A stretch of 64,000 bases of DNA from Candidatus Gastranaerophilales bacterium (GCA_944326605.1 CALVEM010000006.1:1-64000); one strand, 5' to 3'; counted from the first letter of the stretch, positions 15,880 to 26,244 are shown. Numbers and translations are program-made. Notes: generated by a model from the letters alone, not told the origin.

Positions 15880-18800
15880 ATGAGCAATTTTGAATTCTTA
15901 AAAAATGAATATCCTGAATTGGCTGAACTTGGAGCTATAGCAGAGGAGTTAATAGATACTGATGCTGCATCTTGTCTTACAAAATTGCGTTTAATTGCAG
16001 AATATATCGCAAAAGATATTTATTTTAGATATTTCCACGAGAAGTCATATGAAAAACAAATAGATCTTTTAAAAGAATTAGAACCCTATATTGATTCTAA
16101 ATATATGGATGTGTTTCATATTATAAGAAAAAAGGGGAATTCAGCAACTCATGCAAATATTGGAAGTAAAGAAAATGCTCATATTCTTCTAAAATATGCT
16201 TGGGGATTGTGTGTTTGGCATTATGTAACTAACTGTGGCGGAGAGAGCTCTCTTATCAAGCCTTATGAAAGACCTGTAAGTAGAAAACTTTTACTTGAAA
16301 AAGAGCTTGAGGAAGCTAAAAAAAGAAGTGCTGAACTTGAAGCAGAACTAAAAGTTAAAGAAGAGCAGTTAAGTAAAGTAACAGCTTCATCTAAAGAAGA
16401 ATTTATAAATAATCAAAACGAAAACAGAGAAACTACCGATAGACTTTGTGATTTAACTGAAGCTCAAACAAGAAACTATATAATTGATGAAATGCTTATT
16501 GAAGCTGGTTGGAACATCAAAAAAGTTGAAAATATTAATAAAGAGATCAAAGAATACGATACAGAAGAAGTTAAACGTGAAGTTGCAGTAAGCAATTTGC
16601 CAAATACTCCTTCCGGAAAAGGTTATATTGATTATGCTTTATATGATTCAACTGGTAAAATTATCGCAATTATAGAAGCTAAAAAGACTAGGAGAGATCC
16701 AAAAGAAGGTAAAACACAAGCCTTCTATTATGCAAATTCTGTTGAAATGGAAACTGGTTTTAGACCATTAATATTCTATACAAACGGTTTTGAGACGTAT
16801 TTCTGGGATGATATTAATTATTCTCCTAGACGCATTTATGGAATGTTTTCTAAAGATGATATTGAAACAAGACTTTTCCAAAGGCAAAACCGTATGCCGT
16901 TAGAAAACGTTGAAATTGATACATCAATAACAAACAGAGATTATCAAATTTCTGCTATCAGAAAGACCTATGAAGCTTTTAGCGTAGGTCAAAGAAAAGC
17001 ACTTATTGTAATGGCAACAGGAACAGGTAAAACCAGAACTGCAATGTCAACTATTAAAGGCTTGGTTAATGCTAATTGGGTTAAAAGAATTCTATTTTTA
17101 GTAGATAGAGATGAATTAAGGAAACAAGCTGATAGAGCTTTTAACAAACATTTAAACTCATTATCAAGAGTTCTATTGAATTCTGAAACTAGAGGCAATA
17201 TGAATTCAAAAGTCTATATTGCAACTTATCCTGCAATGCAAAAGGCTTATCAACTATATACACCAGGATTTTTTGATTTAATAATTGCAGATGAATCACA
17301 TCGTTCAATTTATAATGTGTATGGCGAAATCTTCAAATATTTTGATGCTTTTCAAATCGGCTTAACTGCAACGCCTGTTGATTATATATCAAGAAACACA
17401 TTCTCAATGTTTGACACAGAAGATGGAAATCCGACTTTCAGCTACGAACTTGATGATGCGATCAAGGAAAAATATCTTGTGCCTTATAAAGTTCAAAAGG
17501 TTCAAACTCAGTTTCTTGAAAGAGGTATCAAATATTCTGACCTAAGCCAAAAACAAAAACAGGAATTAGCTGAACAAGTCGAAGATCCTGAAAAATTTGA
17601 TTTTGAAAGTAGTGAACTTGAATCTCAAATAACAAATAAAGATACCAATAGAAAAATCATAAAGAACCTTATGGATAATGGTCTAAAAGATTCCAATGGT
17701 AGACTTGGTAAAACAATAATTTTTGCAAGAAACCATAAACACGGTGAAATTCTTGAAGATTTATTTAATCAAATGTACCCTGAATATAAGGGAAAATATG
17801 CAAGACTAATTGATTCACACGATCCTAATGCATCGCTTTTACTTGATGATTTTAAAGGAGAAGAACAAGAGAATAATATCAATATTGCGATTTCTGTTTC
17901 TATGCTAGATACAGGTGTTGACGTCCCTGAGATTTTGAACCTTGTATTTGCCAAGCCTATATATTCAAAAGTTAAATTCTGGCAGATGATAGGTAGAGGC
18001 ACAAGGCTTTGCGAAAACTTACTTGGTCCCAGCAAAGATAAAGAATACTTTGTAATTTTTGATCATTATTCTAATTTTGAATTCTTTGGAGAAAATCCGG
18101 AAGGTTATGTTCCAAAAGAACAGCTATCCTTGTATGAAAGACTTTTTATGTCAAGAATTTCTCTAGCAGTAACTGCAAAAGAATTAGGCGATGAACATAT
18201 TCTGAATAAGACCGTTGAACAGTTAAAAAATGATATAAAAACACTGCCTAAAAAATCAGTTGATGTTCAAGAACACGCAATGAAACTTGATGAAATCTTA
18301 AAAACAGATTACTATTGGCAAGATTTGGATGATGATTTTTTACATGTTCTTGATACTATTGTAAGACCATTGATGAAAAGACATCAAACAACATTTTCGC
18401 AAGATAGAGCAATGCAGTTTGAAATTAATGTAATTCAACTGGAAGTGTTGGAGCTTGAAAGGTTAATTCTTCAACAAAGACAAATTGAAACAACGCAACA
18501 AGATAAAAAAATAGAACTTGTAAAAAATAAAATAAGAAAATCAGTTTTCCATCTCAGAGAACCTATTAACAAGGTCAAGGAAAAAACTGAGACGATAAAC
18601 AAAGTTAAATCTCAAAATTTTGGTACACCTTTTAATTTTGATGAAATGGAAACTATCAAAGATGAACTAGCTCCGATTATGCAGTATAGTCAAAGAAGTG
18701 CATTGGATGATGATATTATAGAAATTGATATTACTGATGATGTCGAGATTAATGAAGAACTTCAACTAAATCTTTTTACAGCTTTTGGCGAAGGCTTTAA

Positions 18801-19257
18801 ATATAATATAGAACAATTCTTGAATAAAATAGCGAGTGAAAATATAGTTCTTCAAAAAATCAAAAGAGGGCAAAAAACAACAGAACAAGATATTCAATCA
18901 CTTGTTTCAATTGTTCTTGAACAAAACCCGCATTTTACATTGAAGCAACTGGAAAAGCTATACCCGGATAAAGCTCAAGATATAAATTTGCTAATCCGCT
19001 CAATTATTGGCGTTGATGAGAATGAAGTTCATTCAAGAATAAAGAATTTTATTGAAAACCATACAACACTGACATCTGTACAACTACAATGTCTAAAACT
19101 AATTGAAAACCAATTAAAAGCAAATAATTACTTCAATCTCGCCTGTTTATATGAGCAACCATTTACAAGGTTAGGTTATGATATCTTTACGGAAGAAGAG
19201 CTAAACGAACTAATGCAAGCATTAGATGGCTATGTAGTAAAACAACAAGTTGGTTAA
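15880..19257 (+). CDS. hsdR: type I restriction enzyme, R (motor/nuclease) subunit
   Basis: A 1125-residue HsdR. Residues 1-115 form a DUF4145-type N-terminal domain, then a coiled coil (145-185). The nuclease core shows Asp251 (GYIDYAL) and EAK at 266-268. Superfamily 2 helicase motifs: ATGTGKT (389), DESHRS (471), GLTATP, and motif VI IGRGTRLC. The C-terminal ~400 residues are the EcoEI-type HsdM-contact region. It is first of six overlapping or abutting genes. GCAGGGG precedes the ATG. The complex translocates DNA and cuts unmethylated targets at a distance. Confidence 0.95.
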   Translation: MSNFEFLKNEYPELAELGAIAEELIDTDAASCLTKLRLIAEYIAKDIYFRYFHEKSYEKQIDLLKELEPYIDSKYMDVFHIIRKKGNSATHANIGSKENAHILLKYAWGLCVWHYVTNCGGESSLIKPYERPVSRKLLLEKELEEAKKRSAELEAELKVKEEQLSKVTASSKEEFINNQNENRETTDRLCDLTEAQTRNYIIDEMLIEAGWNIKKVENINKEIKEYDTEEVKREVAVSNLPNTPSGKGYIDYALYDSTGKIIAIIEAKKTRRDPKEGKTQAFYYANSVEMETGFRPLIFYTNGFETYFWDDINYSPRRIYGMFSKDDIETRLFQRQNRMPLENVEIDTSITNRDYQISAIRKTYEAFSVGQRKALIVMATGTGKTRTAMSTIKGLVNANWVKRILFLVDRDELRKQADRAFNKHLNSLSRVLLNSETRGNMNSKVYIATYPAMQKAYQLYTPGFFDLIIADESHRSIYNVYGEIFKYFDAFQIGLTATPVDYISRNTFSMFDTEDGNPTFSYELDDAIKEKYLVPYKVQKVQTQFLERGIKYSDLSQKQKQELAEQVEDPEKFDFESSELESQITNKDTNRKIIKNLMDNGLKDSNGRLGKTIIFARNHKHGEILEDLFNQMYPEYKGKYARLIDSHDPNASLLLDDFKGEEQENNINIAISVSMLDTGVDVPEILNLVFAKPIYSKVKFWQMIGRGTRLCENLLGPSKDKEYFVIFDHYSNFEFFGENPEGYVPKEQLSLYERLFMSRISLAVTAKELGDEHILNKTVEQLKNDIKTLPKKSVDVQEHAMKLDEILKTDYYWQDLDDDFLHVLDTIVRPLMKRHQTTFSQDRAMQFEINVIQLEVLELERLILQQRQIETTQQDKKIELVKNKIRKSVFHLREPINKVKEKTETINKVKSQNFGTPFNFDEMETIKDELAPIMQYSQRSALDDDIIEIDITDDVEINEELQLNLFTAFGEGFKYNIEQFLNKIASENIVLQKIKRGQKTTEQDIQSLVSIVLEQNPHFTLKQLEKLYPDKAQDINLLIRSIIGVDENEVHSRIKNFIENHTTLTSVQLQCLKLIENQLKANNYFNLACLYEQPFTRLGYDIFTEEELNELMQALDGYVVKQQVG

Positions 19258-19260
19258 GTT

Positions 19261-20718
19261 ATGACAGATAAAGAATTTAAAGCGATTATTGACGAATTAT
19301 GGGACAAATTTTGGTCCTCAGGGATAAGTAACCCAATATCAGTAGTAGAACAAATGACCTACTTGATATTTTTTAAGATGTTTGAATCTCAAGAGGATTT
19401 GAAAGATAAAAAAGCAAAACATTTCGGCAAAACAAGAAAATCCTTTTTTGAGGATAGAGAAAACTTGAGATGGAGCAATTTCAAACAGCTATCTGCTGAT
19501 GAAATGCTAAAAACTTATCGTGAAAAAGTTTTTCCACTCTTAGGCGAAATCAATCCTGCACTAAAAGATTCTGTTTGTTTAATTACAAAACCGTCACTAC
19601 TTGATACCGCAGTCCAAACCCTTGATAAAATGGATTTTTCTGACGGGAACGACAGAAAAGGCGATATTTATGAATATATGCTAAAAAAAATTTCAACAGC
19701 TGGCGATAATGGACAGTTTAGGACCCCTCGCCATATTATTGAAATGATGGTAAAACTGGTGCAACCAGCACCACAAGACAAAATTTGTGACCCAGCATGT
19801 GGTACAGGTGGTTTTTTGTGTGGTGCTTACAGATATATTTTAGAACAAGGTACATCTGATGATTTCAAAGAAATTTCTCCTATCTTTGGAGACATGCTGA
19901 GTGATGAAGATAGAAAAAACATCGATGATAACGTCTTTTTCGGCAATGAATTTGACCCTAATATGTATAAAATTGGTCTTATGAATATGATTTTACATAA
20001 CATAAAACCTAAAAATATAAAATTGCAAGATTCTTTATCAAAAGACGCTGATGAAAAAGATAAATATACTCTGGTACTTGCAAATCCACCATTTAGCGGA
20101 AGCTTAGATGAAAATGATGTATCAGATAAATTAACATCAATCGTAAAAACTAAAAAGACAGAACTCCTTTTTATGGCAAAATTTATGCGAATGCTTGATA
20201 TCGGAGGCAGAGCTGCTGTAATTATTCCAACAGGTGTTTTATCTACTGATTCAAAAGCTCATAAAACATTGAGAGAAAAACTCATTGAGCAAAATAGGCT
20301 TGATGCAGTAATTTCTATGCCATCTGGAGTTTTTAAACCCTATGCAGGTGTAGCAACCGCAGTTCTTATTTTTACTAAAGGTGAACCAACTAAATCAACT
20401 TGGTTCTACGAAATGGAAAATGATGGCTATACTCTTGATGATAAAAGAAATGAAATCGAAGAAAACGATATTCCTGATATCATTGAAAAATACAAAACAA
20501 AAGCAGAATCAAACAAATCTTTCAATGTCTCAATAGAAGATTTGAGAGAAAAAGAATACAATCTGCTCCCATCAAGATACAAAAAAATAGAATATACTCC
20601 GCCAACTTTTGAGCACACGCCGCTAGAGTACGTTCAAATTCTTTTGGATTCAGAAAGAAAATCAATTGAACTTCTTGAATCCCTAAAAGAAAAACTTGGA
20701 GGGAAACTAAATGTTTGA
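19261..20718 (+). CDS. hsdM: type I modification methyltransferase, M subunit
   Basis: A 485-residue N6-adenine methyltransferase subunit. It has a helical HsdM N-terminal domain, SAM motif I DPACGTGGF (residues 177-185) and catalytic motif IV NPPF (275-278), all intact. It starts 3 nt after hsdR and overlaps hsdS by 8 nt. It forms M2S with HsdS for methylation and is needed in the R2M2S restriction complex. Confidence 0.96.
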   Translation: MTDKEFKAIIDELWDKFWSSGISNPISVVEQMTYLIFFKMFESQEDLKDKKAKHFGKTRKSFFEDRENLRWSNFKQLSADEMLKTYREKVFPLLGEINPALKDSVCLITKPSLLDTAVQTLDKMDFSDGNDRKGDIYEYMLKKISTAGDNGQFRTPRHIIEMMVKLVQPAPQDKICDPACGTGGFLCGAYRYILEQGTSDDFKEISPIFGDMLSDEDRKNIDDNVFFGNEFDPNMYKIGLMNMILHNIKPKNIKLQDSLSKDADEKDKYTLVLANPPFSGSLDENDVSDKLTSIVKTKKTELLFMAKFMRMLDIGGRAAVIIPTGVLSTDSKAHKTLREKLIEQNRLDAVISMPSGVFKPYAGVATAVLIFTKGEPTKSTWFYEMENDGYTLDDKRNEIEENDIPDIIEKYKTKAESNKSFNVSIEDLREKEYNLLPSRYKKIEYTPPTFEHTPLEYVQILLDSERKSIELLESLKEKLGGKLNV

Positions 20719-21826
20719 AAAAATTAAGTTAAAAAATTTAGTAGACCTACGTGCAGGGATTGGATTTCCAAATAAATATCAGGGAAATAAAAATGGTAAT
20801 ATTCCATTTTATAAAGTTGGAGATATATCAAGAGAGTTTCAAAAGTGTAACTTTTATATAAATAATGCCGATAATTATATAACAGCTGAAATTTTAGCAG
20901 AATTAAAAGGCAAATTATTTGATGAAGGAACTATAATATTTGCAAAAGTAGGTGAAGCCTTAAAATTAAATAGAAGAATTATATTAACCCAAAAAGCAAT
21001 GATTGATAATAATATTTTTGGAATAAAATCTAACAATCCTCGTTTAAATAATAAGTATTTGTTTTATTTTTTATTACAGTACGATTTAGGTAATATTTGT
21101 AAAACAGGAGCAGTACCATCAGTAAACCAATCTGATATATATTCTATTTCTATTCCACTTCCATCAACATTGGAAGAGCAACAAGAGATAGTAGATGTAT
21201 TAGATGCAGCGAGTGAAATAATTCGTTTACGTACTGCCTGTATCGAAAGTGCCCAATCCCTCATCCCCGCCCTCTTCCAAGAAATGTTTGGAGACCTAGA
21301 ACACGATACAACTTTAAACACACTAATTTCATTAGAGTACGGAAAAGCTTTAAAGGCTGAGGATAGAAATAATGATGGAGAATATCCGGTTTATGGTTCT
21401 AATGGGATTGTTGGCTATCACGATTCTTACATAGTAGAGGGACAAACAATCATAGTTGGTAGAAAAGGATCTTGTGGAAAGTTAAATTTAACACAGAAAT
21501 CTTGTTATCCAATTGATACTTGTTTTTATATAAAACAAAAAATTAATATTGATTGGACTTATTTATTTTACGCTTTACAGGAATTGAATGTTGAAAATAT
21601 GCTTAAAGATGCAGTTATTCCAGGTATTAATAGAAATGACTACTTGAGAAATAAAATTAGACTAGCCTCAGAACCACAACAAAAATTGTTTGCAGCAAAA
21701 GTGCAAGAGATAGAGACATATATAAAAACACAACAAGCTGAACTGGAAAATGCCAAAACCATGTTCCAATCTCTCCTCCACCACTCCTTCACCGGCGAAC
21801 TAACAAGGAGAGCTTATGGAGAATAA
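20711..21826 (+). CDS. hsdS: type I specificity subunit
   Basis: A 371-residue HsdS with two target-recognition domains. TRD1 is about 1-150 (KIKLKNLVDLRAGIGFP ... SISIPLPSTLEEQQEIV) and TRD2 about 195-330 (GYHDSYIVEGQTIIVGRKGSCG). Each is followed by a conserved helical spacer (LDAASEIIRLRTACIESA; FAAKVQEIETYIKTQQAELENA). The recognition site would be bipartite and cannot be read from sequence. The start overlaps hsdM by 8 nt and the stop overlaps the next gene by 11 nt. Confidence 0.93.
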   Translation: MFEKIKLKNLVDLRAGIGFPNKYQGNKNGNIPFYKVGDISREFQKCNFYINNADNYITAEILAELKGKLFDEGTIIFAKVGEALKLNRRIILTQKAMIDNNIFGIKSNNPRLNNKYLFYFLLQYDLGNICKTGAVPSVNQSDIYSISIPLPSTLEEQQEIVDVLDAASEIIRLRTACIESAQSLIPALFQEMFGDLEHDTTLNTLISLEYGKALKAEDRNNDGEYPVYGSNGIVGYHDSYIVEGQTIIVGRKGSCGKLNLTQKSCYPIDTCFYIKQKINIDWTYLFYALQELNVENMLKDAVIPGINRNDYLRNKIRLASEPQQKLFAAKVQEIETYIKTQQAELENAKTMFQSLLHHSFTGELTRRAYGE

Positions 21827-23723
21827 AGATGTACTAAAATTAATATATATAATATCTGAAATTTTCTATAAGAATGGCAAATATGGCTTAGAACGTATTT
21901 CATTAATTTGTAGAATAATTAAACAAGTTAATGATTGTAAAAAATTTGGTACATTTGATATTTCACAAGATATTCAAAGGCTTGACGATTTTGAAATTAA
22001 GGCTTTGCTAGAAGATTTATATGAAGATTTATTTAAGATATTTAACCGAGTGCAAATTAGAGAACTCCTATATTACATTATTGAATTAATTAAAAATTTT
22101 TCTCCAAAAGATATCGCACAAGCAATTCAACAATTAGTTGATAATGATTCAAAGTCATCAAATCTTATCCCAACGGATGATTTCTCAATAAAAATCATGC
22201 AAGCATTTGCAAAAGAAATGAATAGTGGATATTATATTGATCCTTGCGTAGGTTCAGGAAGATTGCTTTCTGGATTAAATGCAAAAAGCTTGATTGGTTA
22301 TGATATTAATACATATTGCAAAGATATTGCTGAAACTTATTTAGGTTTATTAGAAAATACAGAAGAAAAAAATAGATTTAGCTTAAATTTATCTACTGAA
22401 AATTTTTTATATTTAAATTTAAGATTAAATAATAGTTTTATAGGAAGAACATTTATATTTGATCCTCCACTTAATGACCAATTAGAACTATATGGAGAAA
22501 TGTATCAAAATTTGAGTGCAAATAACATATATAGTGCAAATAACAATATTCCTTCTGAGTATGCGTTTTTATCCAAAATATTATTTAGCGTTCCGGATAA
22601 AGAAAACACTAGTTTTATATGCGTATTTGCAAACAACTTTTTATCTGCCCAAGATAAATTTAAAATGACATTTAGACGATATTTAATGGATAAATCATTA
22701 ATAGCTGTAATACAATCTAATTTTTCAGAAAATAATAAAATTCAAAAATTAATTTTAGTTGGAAAAAACAAATTAGATAATCCACAAAATAGCTTACGAT
22801 ATTTCATAACACCAAAAGATAAAAATATTTCAGAAGATGATATTTCAAGAATTGTTCAAAAATGCCTAAATAATGAGACTTTTGATGAAAAAGAATTTTA
22901 TAATATAGCAAAAATCAAAGCTTATACATTACAAGAAATAAGAGAAAATGATTATCAGATTTCAATGCCTCAATATTTTGAGGATGAAATAAATCCAAAT
23001 GAAATAAAATCATTAACTGAAATTGTTGATGATTTAAAAATTTCAAACCAAAACTTAATGGATGCATCAATTGATTTAGAAAAATTATTAAACAACTTAC
23101 GAAAAGGGGAGAAAAATAATAAAAAGCCTACTATACCGCAACAAAATAAATATACAACAAAAGGTAAAAAATGGTACGAAATAGAAAAATCAGAAGAAGC
23201 TACTGTTCTAAAAGAAATAATTGATAAAGCCCAAGTAATAAACGAAGACAAAAACTTAATAGAAGTATGTTTTGATGTAGAAAAAAATTCTATAAAACAA
23301 ATACTTGCAGGAATAAAAATATTAAATAAATATAATAGAATTTGTACAAAACCAGACAGATTATATATTGATATTTCCAAAAAATGTAATAAAAATAAAG
23401 AAAGACTGTATAGTATTATAAAAAGATATTATGAGAAAAAAACAGAATTTCTATCTGAAAAACAATTTAATATATATAAAACATTAGTTTACTATTATTT
23501 AAATTATAAATTTAATAATAATAAACATACATTAAGTTTAGAACACTATTTTGAGAGTGATATTTATTCAACATTATATACTTTAAAAACACTTGGAATT
23601 TTGCAACAAATTCCAGTTTCTAACAAGAACATTAATATAAAAGATCTTGATTTATTATCGGAAATGTATTTACCTTTCAAAGGAATAATGTATTGGCATG
23701 ATTTTGAGGAAGGAGAAAAATAG
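21816..23723 (+). CDS. degenerate N6-methyltransferase-like protein fused to an unknown C-terminal domain
   Basis: A 635-residue protein. The N-terminal ~120 residues are helical. A Rossmann methyltransferase core follows, with motif I as DPCVGSGR (142-149) and YDIN. Motif IV reads FDPPLND (about 215-221): the aromatic residue that stacks on the flipped base in N/DPP(Y/F) is replaced by Leu. A coiled coil (~395-425) leads to a C-terminal half (430-635) I do not recognise, with helical and winged-helix-like character. It overlaps hsdS by 11 nt and the ATPase gene by 1 nt, so it is made with both. A sensor or scaffold built from a second HsdM-like subunit is inference. Confidence 0.7.
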   Translation: MENKDVLKLIYIISEIFYKNGKYGLERISLICRIIKQVNDCKKFGTFDISQDIQRLDDFEIKALLEDLYEDLFKIFNRVQIRELLYYIIELIKNFSPKDIAQAIQQLVDNDSKSSNLIPTDDFSIKIMQAFAKEMNSGYYIDPCVGSGRLLSGLNAKSLIGYDINTYCKDIAETYLGLLENTEEKNRFSLNLSTENFLYLNLRLNNSFIGRTFIFDPPLNDQLELYGEMYQNLSANNIYSANNNIPSEYAFLSKILFSVPDKENTSFICVFANNFLSAQDKFKMTFRRYLMDKSLIAVIQSNFSENNKIQKLILVGKNKLDNPQNSLRYFITPKDKNISEDDISRIVQKCLNNETFDEKEFYNIAKIKAYTLQEIRENDYQISMPQYFEDEINPNEIKSLTEIVDDLKISNQNLMDASIDLEKLLNNLRKGEKNNKKPTIPQQNKYTTKGKKWYEIEKSEEATVLKEIIDKAQVINEDKNLIEVCFDVEKNSIKQILAGIKILNKYNRICTKPDRLYIDISKKCNKNKERLYSIIKRYYEKKTEFLSEKQFNIYKTLVYYYLNYKFNNNKHTLSLEHYFESDIYSTLYTLKTLGILQQIPVSNKNINIKDLDLLSEMYLPFKGIMYWHDFEEGEK

Positions 23724-25045
23724 TGGAACAAATTACTGAAATATTTATTAAAGATTTTAGGTGCTTAAAATATTTTTCTTTAGAACTTTCTCCGAAGGAT
23801 AAACTAAATATAAATGTTTTTGTTGGCAAAAATGGTTCAGGGAAAAGTACATTACTTGATGCTTTATTTGAAATAGGGAGTAATTTTAAAAGTCCAACAA
23901 CAAAATTTGCATTTTACATAAAAAATAAAGACAAAATTATACTCGGCAATAGAACCGAAAATAATTTAGATAATGTTGAAGAAACTGAACTTAAAAATGA
24001 AATTTGGAATAAAGTTTTTCGTTTTTACACAGGTGGGACTGAACGCTGTCTTGAAATAAGAGAGAATATTAATAAAAATGCAATATCATTTCAGGGCAAT
24101 AATTTAAAATGGATTTTATTTTCAACACTTTTATCTGGGGCATGGAAAAATCCTCAAAATGAAAAATTAATAGAAAAATTCAATTCATTATTATTAGATT
24201 TAAAAGGATTTACTTTAAAAAACATATATGTTGATATTAAAAATGAAGAAAAAAATGAAGATATTTTAAATTTGATAAAATTAGCTGAAACAACAGATAA
24301 ACTTTCAGATAATGTTACTAGATACATTATAAAATGGGATGATATAAAATATGAAAAAGATTTTTCTACATCAATATTAGAAACTTTTACAAGAAATGAT
24401 AATGTTCTTGATACAGGTTTTTGGTATACAAAGTTACATTCGGGGTTATTACATAGTGAAACATTATCAGATGGTGAATTGGGTTTAATAAGAAGATTTT
24501 CTCTCATTTTGTTACTTAAAGAATTAAAAAGAGAAGAAGAAAGATCTTTAGTTTTACTGGATGAACCAGAAACTCACTTTAACGAAAACTGGAAAAGGCA
24601 TTTTATTTATTTAATAGAAGAGGCGCTCAAAGATACATACCACGATGTTTTTATAGCTACACATTCTGCTATGTTAATTACTGATGTAAAACGAGATGAA
24701 CTATATCACTTTGAACTTGTAAATGATAAAATCAAAACATTCCCTGTAAGTTTAAATACATATGCAACAAATATTGTTGATATAGGTAAAGCTTTATTTG
24801 ACCTTGAAGCAGATATTGGAGAACGATCAAAAAATGAATTAGAAAATTTAATTAAAGGAATTGATAAAACTACAAATCAAAGATTTAAAACTATTGATAA
24901 ACATAAACAAGCTTTACTGAATAAATTAAAAGAAGTAGGACCTGGTGAATGGCGTTGGAAAATCAGAAGTAAAATTAATCAATTAGAAAAAGCTGATAGC
25001 TGTTGTAATTATAAAAATAAGGAAAACAATGATCATGACAGCTAA
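23723..25045 (+). CDS. AAA/ABC-type ATPase, Septu PtuA-like
   Basis: A 440-residue SMC/OLD-related ATPase. Walker A GKNGSGKST is at residues 35-43, the ABC signature-like TLSDGELGLIRR at about 248-259, Walker B VLLDEPETHF follows, and the H-loop is ATHSAM. There is no TOPRIM domain, unlike OLD nucleases. ATPases of this type paired with an HNH nuclease define Septu (PtuAB). Start is GTG with AAGGAG 7 nt upstream, sharing one base with the previous stop; the 3' end overlaps the HNH gene by 17 nt. Expected to gate the nuclease, possibly by ATP depletion sensing as described for Septu. Confidence 0.8.
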   Translation: MEQITEIFIKDFRCLKYFSLELSPKDKLNINVFVGKNGSGKSTLLDALFEIGSNFKSPTTKFAFYIKNKDKIILGNRTENNLDNVEETELKNEIWNKVFRFYTGGTERCLEIRENINKNAISFQGNNLKWILFSTLLSGAWKNPQNEKLIEKFNSLLLDLKGFTLKNIYVDIKNEEKNEDILNLIKLAETTDKLSDNVTRYIIKWDDIKYEKDFSTSILETFTRNDNVLDTGFWYTKLHSGLLHSETLSDGELGLIRRFSLILLLKELKREEERSLVLLDEPETHFNENWKRHFIYLIEEALKDTYHDVFIATHSAMLITDVKRDELYHFELVNDKIKTFPVSLNTYATNIVDIGKALFDLEADIGERSKNELENLIKGIDKTTNQRFKTIDKHKQALLNKLKEVGPGEWRWKIRSKINQLEKADSCCNYKNKENNDHDS

Positions 25046-25922
25046 AAATAAAATTTTAGGAATTGCTGATGAAATAATTAATAAATTTAAGCTTTTATCT
25101 ATTGATGAAAAAGAACTTGCAATATCTGATTATGAACACGACAATACTTATTTTAAATCGCTTTCATGCGATTTCTTATTTACGCGAGATAAATCAGATG
25201 CTCATGATAAATTGAGTTCTATGTTAATTGATGGATATGAGAAACTTTCATCTGATATTAAAAAAGAATTCAAAAGAGATTTTTTTAGAAATGTAGAAAA
25301 ACGCTGTCCGTTTTGTGGTCAATTACTTGAAACATCTGGGAAATCGGCTTCCGATGTGCCAACAGCTGACCTTGATCATTTTTTTCCAAAACATAAATAT
25401 CCTCAATTTGCATTAAATCCGCAAAATCTAATACCAACTTGCATGGAATGCAATAGAATAGAAAAACATATTAAAACGATTACTCCTCGTGAATTTAAAG
25501 AAGCATTAGAAAATCTAAAATTATATAAAGCCTTTCAAAAACATCCTGAATCTCATTTCAAAATATATAATGCATTACATTATGACTGCAATAGTCCTAA
25601 TATTATAAATGAGAAAAACGTATCGGTTCTAAAACTTATTGATTTGTATGGTTTAGAGGATAGATACAGAAACATAAAAAACAAGTCTTTTAATATATTA
25701 TTAAATATATTAAGAAATTTTAAAATTAACACTCCAGAATCTTTAGAACGATTGCTTGAAAATATGGCCTCAAGCAATTGGCATGAAATTAATGATGGAT
25801 ATTCTTTAAATAATAGTCCACAAATTTGGCAAGAATTTATTGAAAATATTTTGTATGATGAATGCAAACTTATGGCTCTTTGGGACGAAATAAAATCTAT
25901 AAATATGAGTATTTTAATTTGA
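25029..25922 (+). CDS. HNH endonuclease, Septu PtuB-like
   Basis: A 297-residue nuclease. The metal finger reads RCPFCGQLL (CxxC), ADLDHFFPKHKYP (HNH His pair), NPQNLIPTCMECN (Asn plus second CxxC), the TIGR02646-like arrangement seen in PtuB and retron-associated HNH proteins. The N-terminal ~90 residues and C-terminal ~130 residues are helical and probably bind the ATPase. AAGGA precedes the ATG. It is the last gene of the six-gene run and is followed by a convergent small gene. Confidence 0.82.
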   Translation: MIMTAKNKILGIADEIINKFKLLSIDEKELAISDYEHDNTYFKSLSCDFLFTRDKSDAHDKLSSMLIDGYEKLSSDIKKEFKRDFFRNVEKRCPFCGQLLETSGKSASDVPTADLDHFFPKHKYPQFALNPQNLIPTCMECNRIEKHIKTITPREFKEALENLKLYKAFQKHPESHFKIYNALHYDCNSPNIINEKNVSVLKLIDLYGLEDRYRNIKNKSFNILLNILRNFKINTPESLERLLENMASSNWHEINDGYSLNNSPQIWQEFIENILYDECKLMALWDEIKSINMSILI

Positions 25923-25923
25923 A

Positions 25924-26244
25924 CTAATAAAATTTTTCAATCATAAGTTTACACCAAGCACATTTTTCTCTATTTTGTCTTTTGGTTTTCTCATCTGCAT
26001 TAAAATTTTCTATTTCTTCAAGAACATCAAAAGCTTGTTTGCACAATTCTTTATCTGGTCTTCTGTCATTTATACCATTTGTAGCTTTAATCATTGATTT
26101 AAATACTGATAATGCATTTCGATATATTTCTAAATTACAATCAAAATGGTTTTCAATAAAACAAATAATATAATTCAATGTTTCTAAAAACATTTCTTTA
26201 GTTACAGTTTGATTGCCATATTTTATTGGGAATTTTATATTCAT
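25924..26244 (-). CDS. small hypothetical protein with C-terminal CxxC
   Basis: A 106-residue protein, mostly helical, ending REKCAWCKLMIEKFY, so a CxxC lies eleven residues from the end. No family recognised. AAGGAG precedes the ATG and a TATAAT lies ~20 nt further upstream on the same strand, so it is probably expressed on its own promoter, convergent with the HNH gene and divergent from tcmP. Confidence 0.6.
   Translation of the reverse strand: MNIKFPIKYGNQTVTKEMFLETLNYIICFIENHFDCNLEIYRNALSVFKSMIKATNGINDRRPDKELCKQAFDVLEEIENFNADEKTKRQNREKCAWCKLMIEKFY

Noticed and set aside
15234-21826. Phase-variable hsdS inversion by the neighbouring recombinase
   Set aside because: Only one hsdS with no inverted partial copy or paired inverted repeats is visible.
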